64,000 bases of DNA from Brevibacillus brevis NBRC 100599 (GTDB lineage: Bacteria; Bacillota; Bacilli; Brevibacillales; Brevibacillaceae): assembly GCF_000010165.1 (NCBI RefSeq), contig NC_012491.1, forward strand, positions 3,851,501 to 3,915,500. The letters run 5' to 3'. The notes beneath the pieces were generated by a model. It was given only the letters and a program-made list of their open reading frames with translations. It was not told the DNA's origin and ran no database searches. The translations under genes and the position numbers were made by a program. This document shows, in pieces, positions 8,298-17,389 of this stretch; positions within the stretch are counted from its first letter, which is position 1, and each line of letters starts with the position of its first letter.

Positions 8298-9634
8298 GTA
8301 TTGATAACCGTTAGCGTCAATTGATCGGCCGGAACGTCCAGTACCTGGATACCCGCGCCGATCATTTTTTGTTGAAACGCCCTGCGATCGAGCTGGAACC
8401 GTTGAGCTACCGCCTTCGTAAACGCCAAGCTGCTGTTGCTCGTGTCTATATGACTCCATTCATGCAGCAGCGGATCTGCCAAAGACAGCAACAGGAGCAA
8501 ATGCGAACGGCGCATCCGCCACAAATAATTGCTCAACTGATCTTCGACGAGGTAGTTTTCCATATCTGAAAAAAGAACGACCAAGCTCCTTCTCTTTTGC
8601 TGGCGATTCAAAAATTCAAGCGCCTTCGCTGGATCAGCCTCAACAAAATCACTCGTCAGGTTGTAGGTCGCCTCCAAAAGGGTGTGCAAGTGGCGCAGTC
8701 CTCTGCCTGGAGGTATGTACGTCTTGATTTCATGCGAATAGGCTAGTAGCGCTACCTGATCTCCTTGACGCAATGCCACTGCCGCTAACGTGAGAGCAGA
8801 CTCCAGTGATCGATCCAGCCTCGTCTGATTATCCAGCTCGACGCCCATCAACCTGCCGCAATCGATCAGAATGGTAATCACCTTGCCATGCTCTGGTCGA
8901 TATTGGTTCGTCATCAAACGTCGGGAGCGTGCAGAAGCGGACCAGTTAATCATCCGAGGATCATCGTCCGGCACGTAATCGCGGATCGCATGGAATTCCG
9001 TACCCGCTTTCTCCCTGCGCATGATTTTTTTCCCGTCGACGATCAAGCTCTCCTGCAATGAAGCCAAATAGCCACGAACGGCTGAAAGGTCGGGGTATAC
9101 CTTGATCGTTTGTTCACACGCAAAGCGGCTTTGGCGATACCACAAACCGAGCTTGCCATGCCAGCGCATATACAGCCAGCGGAACACGTACTCTCCGCGT
9201 TCTTTTCCTCTTGTTTCAAAACGGATGTTGGTTAAGGGTTGCTCCATCACGCCTGTGATTGATCCGGTTTCTTCAAAAGTCAGCGGAAGATCTTCCACGA
9301 TGGAGTACGAAACGGATTGCCCGCTATTATTGGCAAGCTCAAGCTCGATAGAAACCGATTGTCCAATATCCGTCTGCTCAGGCAAGATACGCCGGATCGA
9401 CAAGTCTCGGCGTTTGGGGATGGTAACCCAATCCAAGATGCTAGCGATCAGGAGTAAACCGTTGTACAAAAAGAATGTCGAATAGCCAATCTCCAGCAAA
9501 AAACCGATGATCGCGATGGGCGTCCCTAGCAAAACTGCCACGAGTAGTCGCTTGGATGGCAAGACAAAACGGTCTGCCAAAAAATCAGCGAGGAACTGGA
9601 ATAGCCGCCAGCGTCTCTTCGATGATGTGGTCAC
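8264..9634 (-). CDS. DUF58 domain-containing protein
   Basis: 456 residues with two N-terminal membrane helices (about 26-70), an extracytoplasmic-type beta-rich part, and the DUF58 core: RDYVPDDDPRMINWSASARS at about 220-240, followed by a von Willebrand A-like fold with TILIDCGRLMG and VVLFSDMEN. DUF58 proteins are regular partners of MoxR AAA ATPases. The start is a GTG at 9634 with a GGAGGGGGG site 5 bases upstream, giving a 50-base overlap with the MoxR gene and hence tight coupling. Last gene of the operon, converging on the SpoIIM-family gene. Confidence 0.88.
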   Translation of the reverse strand: MTTSSKRRWRLFQFLADFLADRFVLPSKRLLVAVLLGTPIAIIGFLLEIGYSTFFLYNGLLLIASILDWVTIPKRRDLSIRRILPEQTDIGQSVSIELELANNSGQSVSYSIVEDLPLTFEETGSITGVMEQPLTNIRFETRGKERGEYVFRWLYMRWHGKLGLWYRQSRFACEQTIKVYPDLSAVRGYLASLQESLIVDGKKIMRREKAGTEFHAIRDYVPDDDPRMINWSASARSRRLMTNQYRPEHGKVITILIDCGRLMGVELDNQTRLDRSLESALTLAAVALRQGDQVALLAYSHEIKTYIPPGRGLRHLHTLLEATYNLTSDFVEADPAKALEFLNRQQKRRSLVVLFSDMENYLVEDQLSNYLWRMRRSHLLLLLSLADPLLHEWSHIDTSNSSLAFTKAVAQRFQLDRRAFQQKMIGAGIQVLDVPADQLTLTVINTYLDIKSREAL

Positions 9635-10517
9635 TGGTACCCCCCTCCAATTCTACCTGCGGTGACAGAATGAGTCGGTGCCGCAAAGCAGGGCGGGCTA
9701 CCATCTTCACGTCATCAGGCGTCACGAACTTGCGATTGTCCAAAAGGGCCCAGGCCTTGCTCGCCATCAACACGGCGATTCCAGCACGAGAGCTTGCACC
9801 TAAGAGCAATCGTTTCGTTTCACGTGTATTGCGAATCAGTGTCGTAATGTACTCCAGAATCGAATCATCCACAACCACTTCTTCTAATTGGCGTCGCTTC
9901 TCCAAAATCGCCTCCCATGTAAAGAGCGGCTCTTGATTACACTCGTGGCTGCGCTTGTTGGGAATATGTTTTGCGAGGATTTGCTTTTCATTTTCATGGG
10001 AAGGATACGACATCGTTAGCTTGAACAAAAAGCGATCGAGCTGTGCCTCCGGCAACACATACGTTCCTTCATACTCCACCGGGTTTTGCGTAGCGACGAC
10101 AAAAAACGGATCAGGCAAAGGATAGGTGACACCATGAATCGTCACTTGTCCCTCCTCCATTGCTTCTAAAAGGGCCGCCTGGGTTTTCGGAGGAGTCCGG
10201 TTAATCTCATCCGCCAGCAATAAGTTAGCGAAAACAGGACCTTTGATTGTCTCAAACTGGTTTTGCTGCATATTGAACACCACATGACCAATAATGTCCG
10301 ATGGCATCATGTCAGGCGTAAACTGGACGCGCTTACTCTCGCCCCCCATCAACTCCGATAAGGTCTTTACCATTTTTGTCTTTCCGATACCGGGTACACC
10401 TTCTAGCAAAACGTGTCCGCCAGCAACCAAAGCGGTTAGCAGCAGCCGAATATTTTGTCGTTGACCAACCAGCTCTTTTTCCATTTGTTGCAACAATTGC
10501 TCCACCGTAGTTGTCAC
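9585..10517 (-). CDS. MoxR family AAA+ ATPase
   Basis: 310-residue AAA+ ATPase, a chaperone-like motor thought to act on von Willebrand A-domain partners. Walker A is GVPGIGKTKM (about 39-48), Walker B is LLADEINRTPP, and sensor 1 is FVVATQNPVEYEG. The start is GTG at 10517, overlapping the upstream gene stop by four bases (GTGA). The DUF58 product downstream is the probable partner. The proteins actually remodelled here are not known. Family assignment is firm. Confidence 0.93.
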   Translation of the reverse strand: MTTTVEQLLQQMEKELVGQRQNIRLLLTALVAGGHVLLEGVPGIGKTKMVKTLSELMGGESKRVQFTPDMMPSDIIGHVVFNMQQNQFETIKGPVFANLLLADEINRTPPKTQAALLEAMEEGQVTIHGVTYPLPDPFFVVATQNPVEYEGTYVLPEAQLDRFLFKLTMSYPSHENEKQILAKHIPNKRSHECNQEPLFTWEAILEKRRQLEEVVVDDSILEYITTLIRNTRETKRLLLGASSRAGIAVLMASKAWALLDNRKFVTPDDVKMVARPALRHRLILSPQVELEGGTSDHIIEETLAAIPVPR

Positions 10518-11638
10518 TCCTTCTCCAGACGCTTCGTAATCTCATCCAACAAGAGACTGTCTGCAAGCAAGCCCTTGGGCGAGTATCGCCCTTCGTTTTT
10601 TGCCTGCTCCAATCGTTCCAGTAGATGAGCGAATTTCTCTACCTCTTGATTTGTCCATCTTGTTTTGGCATATCGCACGATTTCTACACGATCAGCTCGT
10701 TGGTGCACTCCCCACCGATCGTACAACAGCTGCCGCATGTATGCTTCTCGATGTCGTAACGCATCCTTTGCCAGCCCTCTTCGCTCATACCAACTAGATA
10801 CGGCGAGCAACGTCTCATCACCACGTCGTACTGTCCATTCCCTAAGCGTATAGACTGGTCCGAAACGTTTTCCTCTCCACCACACATACAGCAAAAGCAG
10901 GATACCGAGTTGCATGCAAGCGGCTATGAGCCATCCTGGATAGATCGCCAAAAAACCTGGTTTTTCTTGCAAGCCATGATGGTACTCGTCTACCCAAAGA
11001 ACGGACCAATCTCCTTGTACATACGGCCAGATCGCTTCAAAGTGAGACAGTCGATCAATTTTTTGATTGGTTAGCCATTCCGGTACAAGAAAAAACGTGA
11101 CACTGCCATCTCCTACCTCTGTTCTTCCCCCGAGTATCCCCTGGTCGTCATAGAGAAGTGGCTCCATGTCGTCATCTTCTAAAAATCGCAATGGGGTCTC
11201 TGCTTTGCCCATGAACCTGCCTAAAATGAGAGGTCCCTGAATGTTTCGCTCCTGATTTTCTTTACCCCGGATGTACTCCGTCTGAAAGGGAAGGTCTTCC
11301 CACTCTGGTCTCGATTGAAAGAGAATCAAGTCATTGCCTTCACTGACCCAATCCAGAATGTCTATCTGTTCCTCTGGAAGCAGTCTTTCTGGCTCTACTA
11401 CAAGCATGGCCTGCCCTGTTGCTGTTGGTAAAAAACGCATAGGCTGGCGCCATTCCTTTACCTGCTTGCCTTTTTCCTCCAGTAGTACGAGCACAGCCTT
11501 GATTCCGCTCGACTGTGCAGACGAAGCCAAGTACGGCGGGAGAGGTTCAGCTGTAGGCTTGACGATCAGCCAGCCCACGATGACGAGCAACAAGCTAGTC
11601 ACAATGATTCCGACACGATAGGTGCGCAAACTATCCAT
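10514..11638 (-). CDS. DUF4350 domain-containing membrane protein
   Basis: 374 residues. An N-terminal membrane helix (VGIIVTSLLLVIVGWLIV) is followed by an extracytoplasmic domain of the DUF4350 type (SSAQSSGIKAVLVLLEE), a second helix at about 240-260 (LIAACMQLGILLLLYVWW), and a cytoplasmic helical tail of about 110 residues. Such proteins sit between DUF4129 and MoxR genes in many genomes, as here. Overlaps are 8 bases with the gene before and 4 bases with the gene after. Biochemical role unknown. Confidence 0.8.
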   Translation of the reverse strand: MDSLRTYRVGIIVTSLLLVIVGWLIVKPTAEPLPPYLASSAQSSGIKAVLVLLEEKGKQVKEWRQPMRFLPTATGQAMLVVEPERLLPEEQIDILDWVSEGNDLILFQSRPEWEDLPFQTEYIRGKENQERNIQGPLILGRFMGKAETPLRFLEDDDMEPLLYDDQGILGGRTEVGDGSVTFFLVPEWLTNQKIDRLSHFEAIWPYVQGDWSVLWVDEYHHGLQEKPGFLAIYPGWLIAACMQLGILLLLYVWWRGKRFGPVYTLREWTVRRGDETLLAVSSWYERRGLAKDALRHREAYMRQLLYDRWGVHQRADRVEIVRYAKTRWTNQEVEKFAHLLERLEQAKNEGRYSPKGLLADSLLLDEITKRLEKE

Positions 11639-12257
11639 GCTGTCCCTCCTCGCGCCAGATGCCTTCCAGTTCGTTCACACGCTGCCAGAACGACCCTTCA
11701 TCAACAAGCGCCTGCCCGTACCAAACAGCGTCGAATTCTCGTGCGAAGCTGCCAAACACATCGCGTAAGCTCGGCTGATTTGCCTCAATTTCTTCTGCGT
11801 ATTCCCAATTCGTTTTCCATTTCTCTACACGAACCCATGACTTCATTTGCAAATAAACCAACAACGCCAAAAACAACGAGCGTTCTCCTTCCCGCCATTC
11901 TCCTCGCGCTGCTTTTTCTTTCGCATCACGCAAATAGTCTACATGAGAACGTATTTTTTCACCGTCCATAAACAGCGGTCGATGCTTCTTCTGTTCCCAA
12001 ATCATTCTGCGGAACAACCAGTAAATGATGCCGACCAGTCCCAATACTGCCAGAATGAGCACGAGTGTAGATACGGTATTAGCCGCACCCGATGGAATGT
12101 GGGTCCACTGAAATAGCTCGGCGATCAACTCGATCACATACTCCACCGCTCTTTGAATCCAGTTCTCTCCACTTCCTTGGGGCAAATTGAACTCGTCTCT
12201 GGCTAGAATCTCTTGTAAATGCTCCTTGTCATCTACCCAAGGACTCGTGCTAATCAT
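11631..12257 (-). CDS. DUF4129 domain-containing membrane protein
   Basis: 208 residues. One membrane helix (VSTLVLILAVLGLVGIIYWLF, about 62-84) followed by a basic juxtamembrane stretch and the C-terminal DUF4129 helical domain, with ERSLFLALLVYLQ and a Trp-rich end. In some relatives this domain is fused to transglutaminase modules; none is present here. It overlaps its neighbours by 8 bases on both sides, so it is part of one translationally coupled operon. Confidence 0.78.
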   Translation of the reverse strand: MISTSPWVDDKEHLQEILARDEFNLPQGSGENWIQRAVEYVIELIAELFQWTHIPSGAANTVSTLVLILAVLGLVGIIYWLFRRMIWEQKKHRPLFMDGEKIRSHVDYLRDAKEKAARGEWREGERSLFLALLVYLQMKSWVRVEKWKTNWEYAEEIEANQPSLRDVFGSFAREFDAVWYGQALVDEGSFWQRVNELEGIWREEGQHG

Positions 12258-13287
12258 GTGTAACTCCCGTCTCTTGTGCAGGGGTAGGATTTGCTGGTTC
12301 TACTGGTGCGGATGTAGCAAGCTGACGGCTTACTAGCTCTTGTAAATCTGTCCCTTCTTTTCTCACACGCAGATCAAAGTAAGCCAAAGCGTAAACAATG
12401 GCCATCCAAGGGGTCAAGAGGCAGGTAAGTACAACTAGAATCAATTGCGTGAGGATCGATGTACCCAAGACGCCAGTGAGTACTAATTGGATGCCGCTAG
12501 AGAACATCGAGTAGATCACACTCAGAACAACAAAAATACCGAATAAGCGCCAAAAGTTTCCTTTTGTCATATTCCAGCTCTGACCAATTCCGACACCATC
12601 GCGTTCGAACAGAACGAGCGGCATATAAAAACCCCAACGAATTAAGAAAAAGCCTGGTACGAGCATCATCCCAGCAATTAAAAATAAATAGCCAAATAAA
12701 ACCAGAATGATCATAAGCACAATGCTGCCTTCCTCTGACGGATTAAACATGGTTTCCAATGTCATTCCACCAGCGAAGGCGATCAGAAAGAAAATCAATC
12801 CATATACGATGACAAATGCTGTCGATACTGCAAATGCGATGACTCCATATAGGAAAGTACTACCTGCGAGCGGCCAAAATCGGCGAAGTGCCCCCTTCAA
12901 CGCATCTTTTAAGCTCAAGATCTCTCCCTCGAGGGCAGCCTTCGTCAGTAAAATCGAACCGGAAATCATTTGCGGATAGGCGATAATCCAAAGGATCGGT
13001 GCGACAAGGAAGAAGAATATGAGCAACATAGGCAGGCTTTGTGTCATAAATTCTTCTTGTCCGGCAAATTTTGCGCCTAACGATTCTGCAAAGTCCAGAC
13101 CTTCTGTATCTTGTGCAAGCAAAGGCACCCTGGTAAAGTCAACCAGAAGCAGTTGCTGCAGGAGTAATAATGGACCGAACCAAATTAAAGCCAACAAAAA
13201 GAATGCTCCAAAATGCTGGCGATACACTGAAAAGCTCTTGTCCAACAGCTTCCCCACTCCCATGGGGGCAATCGGCGTACGATTCAT
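12250..13287 (-). CDS. Glycerophosphoryl diester phosphodiesterase membrane domain-like protein
   Basis: 345 residues with six or more membrane helices and no soluble enzyme domain. The start MGVGKLLDKSFSVYRQHFG and the later SWNMTKGNFWRLFGIF match the membrane part found on GdpP/GlpQ-type phosphodiesterases, which also occurs alone as here. First gene of the DUF4129-DUF4350-MoxR-DUF58 operon. A GGAGGTTTCTC-type site precedes the ATG. The catalytic domain is absent, so phosphodiesterase activity should not be inferred from the name. Confidence 0.75.
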   Translation of the reverse strand: MNRTPIAPMGVGKLLDKSFSVYRQHFGAFFLLALIWFGPLLLLQQLLLVDFTRVPLLAQDTEGLDFAESLGAKFAGQEEFMTQSLPMLLIFFFLVAPILWIIAYPQMISGSILLTKAALEGEILSLKDALKGALRRFWPLAGSTFLYGVIAFAVSTAFVIVYGLIFFLIAFAGGMTLETMFNPSEEGSIVLMIILVLFGYLFLIAGMMLVPGFFLIRWGFYMPLVLFERDGVGIGQSWNMTKGNFWRLFGIFVVLSVIYSMFSSGIQLVLTGVLGTSILTQLILVVLTCLLTPWMAIVYALAYFDLRVRKEGTDLQELVSRQLATSAPVEPANPTPAQETGVTHD

Positions 13288-13472
13288 GAGAAACCTCCAT
13301 CTTTCTTTTTGAGATTACCTGATAAGTATACACGATTTTCCTGTTTTTTTAAAAAAATCATCTAATTTTGCTAATGTTTCCCTGCCTGATTTTGTCAAAT
13401 CAGGTGTTAGTCCAATGCGGTCATCCCCCTGTTGAATATGATATTGCATGCATAGTTAGGAGGGTGTTGCCT

Positions 13473-14015
13473 TTGAAAGCATTGAGAAAGAAGAAGCTAA
13501 AAGCAAAGCAAGCCCGTTGCCGCTGCAAGAAGCGATCTACCAAACGCAAAAACAATAGTCTGCTCAGGAAACTACGACGTTTTGTGCGTATCCACGTTCG
13601 CGCACCTCAAGTGAATGTGACCACCCCCACACCTCAAGTAGAAGCGCCTGTCGTGCAAGTAGAAGCACCTGTTGTACAGGTAGAATCGCCTGTTGTACAA
13701 GTAGAGGCACCTTATGTACAAGTAGAAGCTCCGAAGCCAATCGTCATCCCGGCACCATTCGTGAAGGTTGATGTCGAAAAGGAAGAATCAGCGGATCAAG
13801 CATCTATAGAGGGGCTTCGCCAAGAGCTCAGCAAATGCATGAGAAACGATCAACGTGTGGAGGTCTTACTGACGACAGAATGGGGACCCGAGAGTCGTTC
13901 TTACCGAGTCGGCAAGCTTCTTAGAGTGGAAGAAGGAATCATTGAATTACAGACATCTTCACGATCGATCGTTATTCCTATCACCCATATCGTCGCGATT
14001 ATTCCAAATGCATAA
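13473..14015 (+). CDS. Basic heptapeptide-repeat protein, possibly spore-coat associated
   Basis: 180 residues from the TTG at 13473, with AGGAGGG 8 bases upstream; earlier ATGs have no ribosome site. Three parts can be seen. Residues 1-45 are very basic with a Cys-Arg-Cys-Lys-Lys stretch. Residues 55-89 are five tandem heptads of the form QVEAPVV. The last about 55 residues (VEVLLTTEWG to the end) resemble the small Sm-like/DUF2642-type fold seen in Bacillus spore-coat-related proteins. It is divergent from nothing and lies opposite the glycosyltransferase and CotS-like genes. The coat link is inferred from context and layout, not from a recognised family. Confidence 0.7.
   Translation: MKALRKKKLKAKQARCRCKKRSTKRKNNSLLRKLRRFVRIHVRAPQVNVTTPTPQVEAPVVQVEAPVVQVESPVVQVEAPYVQVEAPKPIVIPAPFVKVDVEKEESADQASIEGLRQELSKCMRNDQRVEVLLTTEWGPESRSYRVGKLLRVEEGIIELQTSSRSIVIPITHIVAIIPNA
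13635..13739 (+). repeat. Five 21-bp tandem repeats inside the 13473 gene
   Basis: Five in-frame copies of a 21-base unit beginning caagtagaagc, diverged at a few third positions, code for the QVEAPVV heptads. The copies differ mostly at silent sites, so selection on the peptide is likely. Confidence 0.9.
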
Positions 14016-14063
14016 ATCCAATTGAACAAGCTGATATTCTGCGAGGCTTTAGGATGGCCTAAA

Positions 14064-14100
14064 GATGCGGGGAGTCTGTGCGTAATAGATTCCCCGCATC
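14064..14100. other. Perfect 10-bp stem-loop downstream of the heptad-repeat gene
   Basis: 14064-14073 pairs perfectly with 14091-14100 around a 17-base loop. It is placed like a terminator but is followed by a C-run, not a T-run, so it may be a processing or stability element. Confidence 0.55.
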
Positions 14101-14199
14101 CCCCCATTTCGTTCAAACACATGCGGGACTAGCCCTTTTGTTCAGACAGGCCAGTCCACTCTGGCGGGACATTGCATGACTCTTCGTCCTTAAAGTATA

Positions 14200-14241
14200 A
14201 ATAAACGCCCACTTCTCCGTTCTCTCTTTAGGGAAGTGGGC
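14200..14241 (-). terminator. Terminator of the CotS-like/glycosyltransferase operon
   Basis: A 9-bp stem (14207-14215 with 14233-14241) followed on the minus strand by GTTTATTTAT, 22 bases beyond the glycosyltransferase stop. Confidence 0.75.
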
Positions 14242-14262
14242 TGTAGCATTCACTTTTTGGTT

Positions 14263-15411
14263 TTACCTATCCCTGTTATTCCATACGTCAAGCACATCTC
14301 TTGCGACTCGATCCCATGTAAATCTCTGTTCGGCGAGCTGGCGTCCACTTCTCCCCATTTGACGTTGGAGGTCGCGGCTAGACAATAGTTGTTTCAGCTG
14401 TGCAGCAAACGCTAGAGGATCCTCCGGCTGCTCGACCAACAGTCCATTTCCTCCGATGATCACCTCAGCATTTCCACCCCGCTTTGTCGTGACAAAGGGC
14501 AGTCCGGCAGCCATCGCTTCATAATGAACACGTGCCAGTGGTTCCTCCCATTGCGATGGACAGACAAAAACGTCCCCCGCCCAGAACCAGTGGTGAATCT
14601 GATCTGCTGGAACAAATCCCGTTGTAATAACCGGAACAGGCGAACGATTCGCTAAAGAGCGTACATATGCTGCATAGTCACTGATTTTATTTTCTCCGTA
14701 CCAGGACCCTCCAACCAAGACGAGGGCGATGTTGGAATGATAGGAGCGGAGTTCATTCATCGCACGAACCAGAATGTCTGCCCCTTTTTTCGGTGTCAGT
14801 CTTCCTACAAACAAGATCACTTGCTTGTTGCCAAGATTGTGTGTCGCCCGCAGTTCCTGCCGAATCTTTTGCGCCGTCTTGGACCCATCCACCGGAACGA
14901 ACGTTTCCAAGTTCACACCTGAATAAATCGTGCGAAGTTTATTTGCGGCTTCTGGATACAACGAGGCAATGACCCGACCGACATAATCACTAATGGTGAT
15001 GATCCGTTCTGTTTCAGCAACGGCTCTAGCAGCTTCTGCCTGCCCTATTTTTACTGGATCAAACATATCATTGTGCATACTTAGAATGATGCGTGCGTTC
15101 GGGCATACCTCACGAATGATGGGCACCATCCGCGGTCGGTTAAAAACATGGATGACATCATAGTTGTTCGCACTCAGAAAAGCGGCTACCTCGCGCGCAT
15201 AGATCTCGAACACCCCTTGACCATCTACCCGGACATAACGCGCATTGCGAACCATTTCATCCTTCGGTAGCGTGGGATCCGACGTTCCCAGGATAGTCAG
15301 CTCATGATGCCTCCCTAGAATATCTGCAATCCCCGCAATATATGTCTGAATCGCTCCCCCTCGTATAGGAGGGACTGGCAATTTTTCTGTACAGACCATG
15401 ATAACTTTCAT
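14263..15411 (-). CDS. Glycosyltransferase family 4 protein (CotSA-like)
   Basis: 382-residue GT-B glycosyltransferase. The N-terminus has the GGAIQTYIAGIADIL acceptor-side motif; the C-terminal half has VGRLTPKKGADILVRAM, GFVPADQIHHWFWAGDVFVCPSQWEE and the EAMAAGLPFVTTKRGGNAEVI nucleotide-sugar box with its conserved Glu. In B. subtilis the spore-coat gene cotSA codes for a GT4 protein next to cotS; here the gene lies 33 bases after a CotS-like gene on the same strand, so a coat glycosylation role is a fair inference. Sugar donor and acceptor unknown. Confidence 0.85.
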   Translation of the reverse strand: MKVIMVCTEKLPVPPIRGGAIQTYIAGIADILGRHHELTILGTSDPTLPKDEMVRNARYVRVDGQGVFEIYAREVAAFLSANNYDVIHVFNRPRMVPIIREVCPNARIILSMHNDMFDPVKIGQAEAARAVAETERIITISDYVGRVIASLYPEAANKLRTIYSGVNLETFVPVDGSKTAQKIRQELRATHNLGNKQVILFVGRLTPKKGADILVRAMNELRSYHSNIALVLVGGSWYGENKISDYAAYVRSLANRSPVPVITTGFVPADQIHHWFWAGDVFVCPSQWEEPLARVHYEAMAAGLPFVTTKRGGNAEVIIGGNGLLVEQPEDPLAFAAQLKQLLSSRDLQRQMGRSGRQLAEQRFTWDRVARDVLDVWNNRDR

Positions 15412-15444
15412 CTGTATTCTCCTTTCCCGTACCGACCTCTTACA

Positions 15445-17256
15445 TTAGTTGCCTTTCGATTTCTTTGATTTTTGACGCTGCTTCTTTATCTGCGTATTTC
15501 GGATTAGTTTCGCTGTCTTGGCAACCTTCTTGCTTTTATTGGAAGTGACGGTCCGGGACTGCTGTTTAGATGTCCACACAGTTTCTTTTTTGTTTTTTCC
15601 AGCTTGACTAGCGGGTTTTACTTTTGGTGATTTGCTCTTTACTCCAATAGAGACCCGAACTTTGCTTAGAGACTTGCTTGACTTTTTGCTGCTTTTTGAG
15701 ACAGCAGAGCTCATTACCCGCTTCTTGCTTTGACGGCCGAGTTTTCGTACGTTACTTGGAGCAAATGGTGCTGATGGTGTGAACGGAGCACTTCCCGAAA
15801 ATGAGATCGGACCTCTGCGGGTTGTGCTGCTATTTTCCGCACTTGCCCTTTCCTGCTGGCTTTCTTGCGGTTTATTTAGCGCTTTCTCGGAACGGGAACT
15901 GGCTACCTTGTCACTTACAGGCTTTTTGTCTTTGGACTCTTTGAGTTTGTACTCTTTGTCTTTGGATCCCTTGACCTTTGACTCTTTATCCTTAGACACT
16001 TTGATCTTCGTAGACTTTTTGTCTTTCGGCTCTTCTACTAAAGCCTCTGTTGTTGGTGGTGTGGACAACCCAACAGGTAACAATTCCTTGATACCGGATG
16101 CCAACCTTTGCGGTTCAACCACTTCTGTTATTTGATCATAGTTGCCCGGTTCGTACTTACTAATGTCTTTCGCGAGCTCTGCCAATGCCGCATCTTTTGT
16201 TTGATCCCCCGTCAGTACTCGTTGCAGGATGCCTTCCGCCTCAGTCGACAAGAAGGTGGCTGGATCATAAAACATCTCTTTGAGATGCTTATAAAATTCG
16301 TTTGGCACTGCCATGTCATTCAAGAGCACTTCGAACGATTCGCGATCTAGTGGATTTGCCTTATGGTAGGCTTCGATCATGCCTCGCATCCAGGTAACAT
16401 CCCAGACGCCCATATCATCCATCGTACTGGTGATGAGCTTGCGCAAATCCCGAAATGGCAAATCGTACGACACGCCATCCAGGTCGATGACCCAAAGCCC
16501 TCCAGGTCCATTTTGACCATTTGACCAGCCGTAATCTTGGTGAACCAACCCCCAGTGCGCCTCTCCCATTTTGATCATTTTCGGATAGGCAGACGCTTTT
16601 AATTTCTCTAAGGCTGCCCATGCTCGCTGTTCATAGTGATCGACGACGGCCAAAATGGATTTACTTGTTGGGGTTTCACTGTAGGCTTTTGCTATTTCCC
16701 GCATCCACCCGATTTTTTTGGCAATCTTTTGATAATGATTGGGCCAACGATATAAACGGGAGGAGTTTTTGGCTCCTGCGGGCGGAACATAGCCTTTCGA
16801 ATGGCGATGGAATTCACCAAGACCGTAGCAAAGCTCTTGCGCGCCTACCAAATCTACTTTTGTCGCAGGCTGCAAGGCAATCCAATCGGTAACAATCCAT
16901 AGTTTCCCGCCTTTTTCCACATAAAGACTTCCATTTCGGGCTGGAATCAGTGCTGGGACCCTTGCCCCCTGTTTGACAACGTATTCTTGGAAAGCCACAC
17001 TATAGAGACTCCGTTCAGGCGTACGGTGCAGTACCTTTAGGCTACGCGGACCTTTATCTGTCTCGATGCGCCAAATAGCCCCGCCTTTATCTGGCTTGGA
17101 AGTAATGAGCGTACGACTTTTTACCGACATGTCATACTCTTTGATCACTTGTTCTGCGATCGCATCTACTTCTGGTGGCACTGTCAAATCCCAGTTAGCC
17201 GGCGTTTCCACATTCCCTTCTCGGGTATCCCATGGCTTAATCACATATTGTTCCAT
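15445..17256 (-). CDS. CotS-like spore coat protein with long Lys/Ser-rich tail
   Basis: 603 residues from the ATG at 17256, which has a G-rich site just upstream; a longer reading adds 39 unlikely residues. Residues 1 to about 330 have the aminoglycoside-phosphotransferase-like fold of the CotS/CotI family: KGGAIWRIET, LVHQDYGWSNGQ in the catalytic-loop position, and WVIDLDGVSYDLPFRDL in the metal-binding position. The remaining about 230 residues are low complexity, very rich in Lys and Ser, with KDKESKVKGSKDKEYKLK-type repeats and a Ser/Pro/Phe patch. B. subtilis CotS is about 350 residues, so the tail is extra. Basic Ser-rich tails are known on coat proteins such as CotB and CotG (general knowledge); the tail may be a phosphorylation target. 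Confidence 0.82.
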   Translation of the reverse strand: MEQYVIKPWDTREGNVETPANWDLTVPPEVDAIAEQVIKEYDMSVKSRTLITSKPDKGGAIWRIETDKGPRSLKVLHRTPERSLYSVAFQEYVVKQGARVPALIPARNGSLYVEKGGKLWIVTDWIALQPATKVDLVGAQELCYGLGEFHRHSKGYVPPAGAKNSSRLYRWPNHYQKIAKKIGWMREIAKAYSETPTSKSILAVVDHYEQRAWAALEKLKASAYPKMIKMGEAHWGLVHQDYGWSNGQNGPGGLWVIDLDGVSYDLPFRDLRKLITSTMDDMGVWDVTWMRGMIEAYHKANPLDRESFEVLLNDMAVPNEFYKHLKEMFYDPATFLSTEAEGILQRVLTGDQTKDAALAELAKDISKYEPGNYDQITEVVEPQRLASGIKELLPVGLSTPPTTEALVEEPKDKKSTKIKVSKDKESKVKGSKDKEYKLKESKDKKPVSDKVASSRSEKALNKPQESQQERASAENSSTTRRGPISFSGSAPFTPSAPFAPSNVRKLGRQSKKRVMSSAVSKSSKKSSKSLSKVRVSIGVKSKSPKVKPASQAGKNKKETVWTSKQQSRTVTSNKSKKVAKTAKLIRNTQIKKQRQKSKKSKGN

Positions 17257-17389
17257 TCCATTCCCCCCACACTTCTGTGGTGATGCCTTCGTCCTTCTCC
17301 ATAAGCTATTCGCTATGTCCTTATCTCGAACCGGACAAATATCATTGGGAATCTGCCAATTCGTTATTCGCACAGGGATAAAGTCTCAC

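Noticed and set aside
13635-13739. Possible CRISPR array
   Set aside because: The 21-bp units are directly joined without spacers and lie in frame in a coding gene, so they are a protein repeat.
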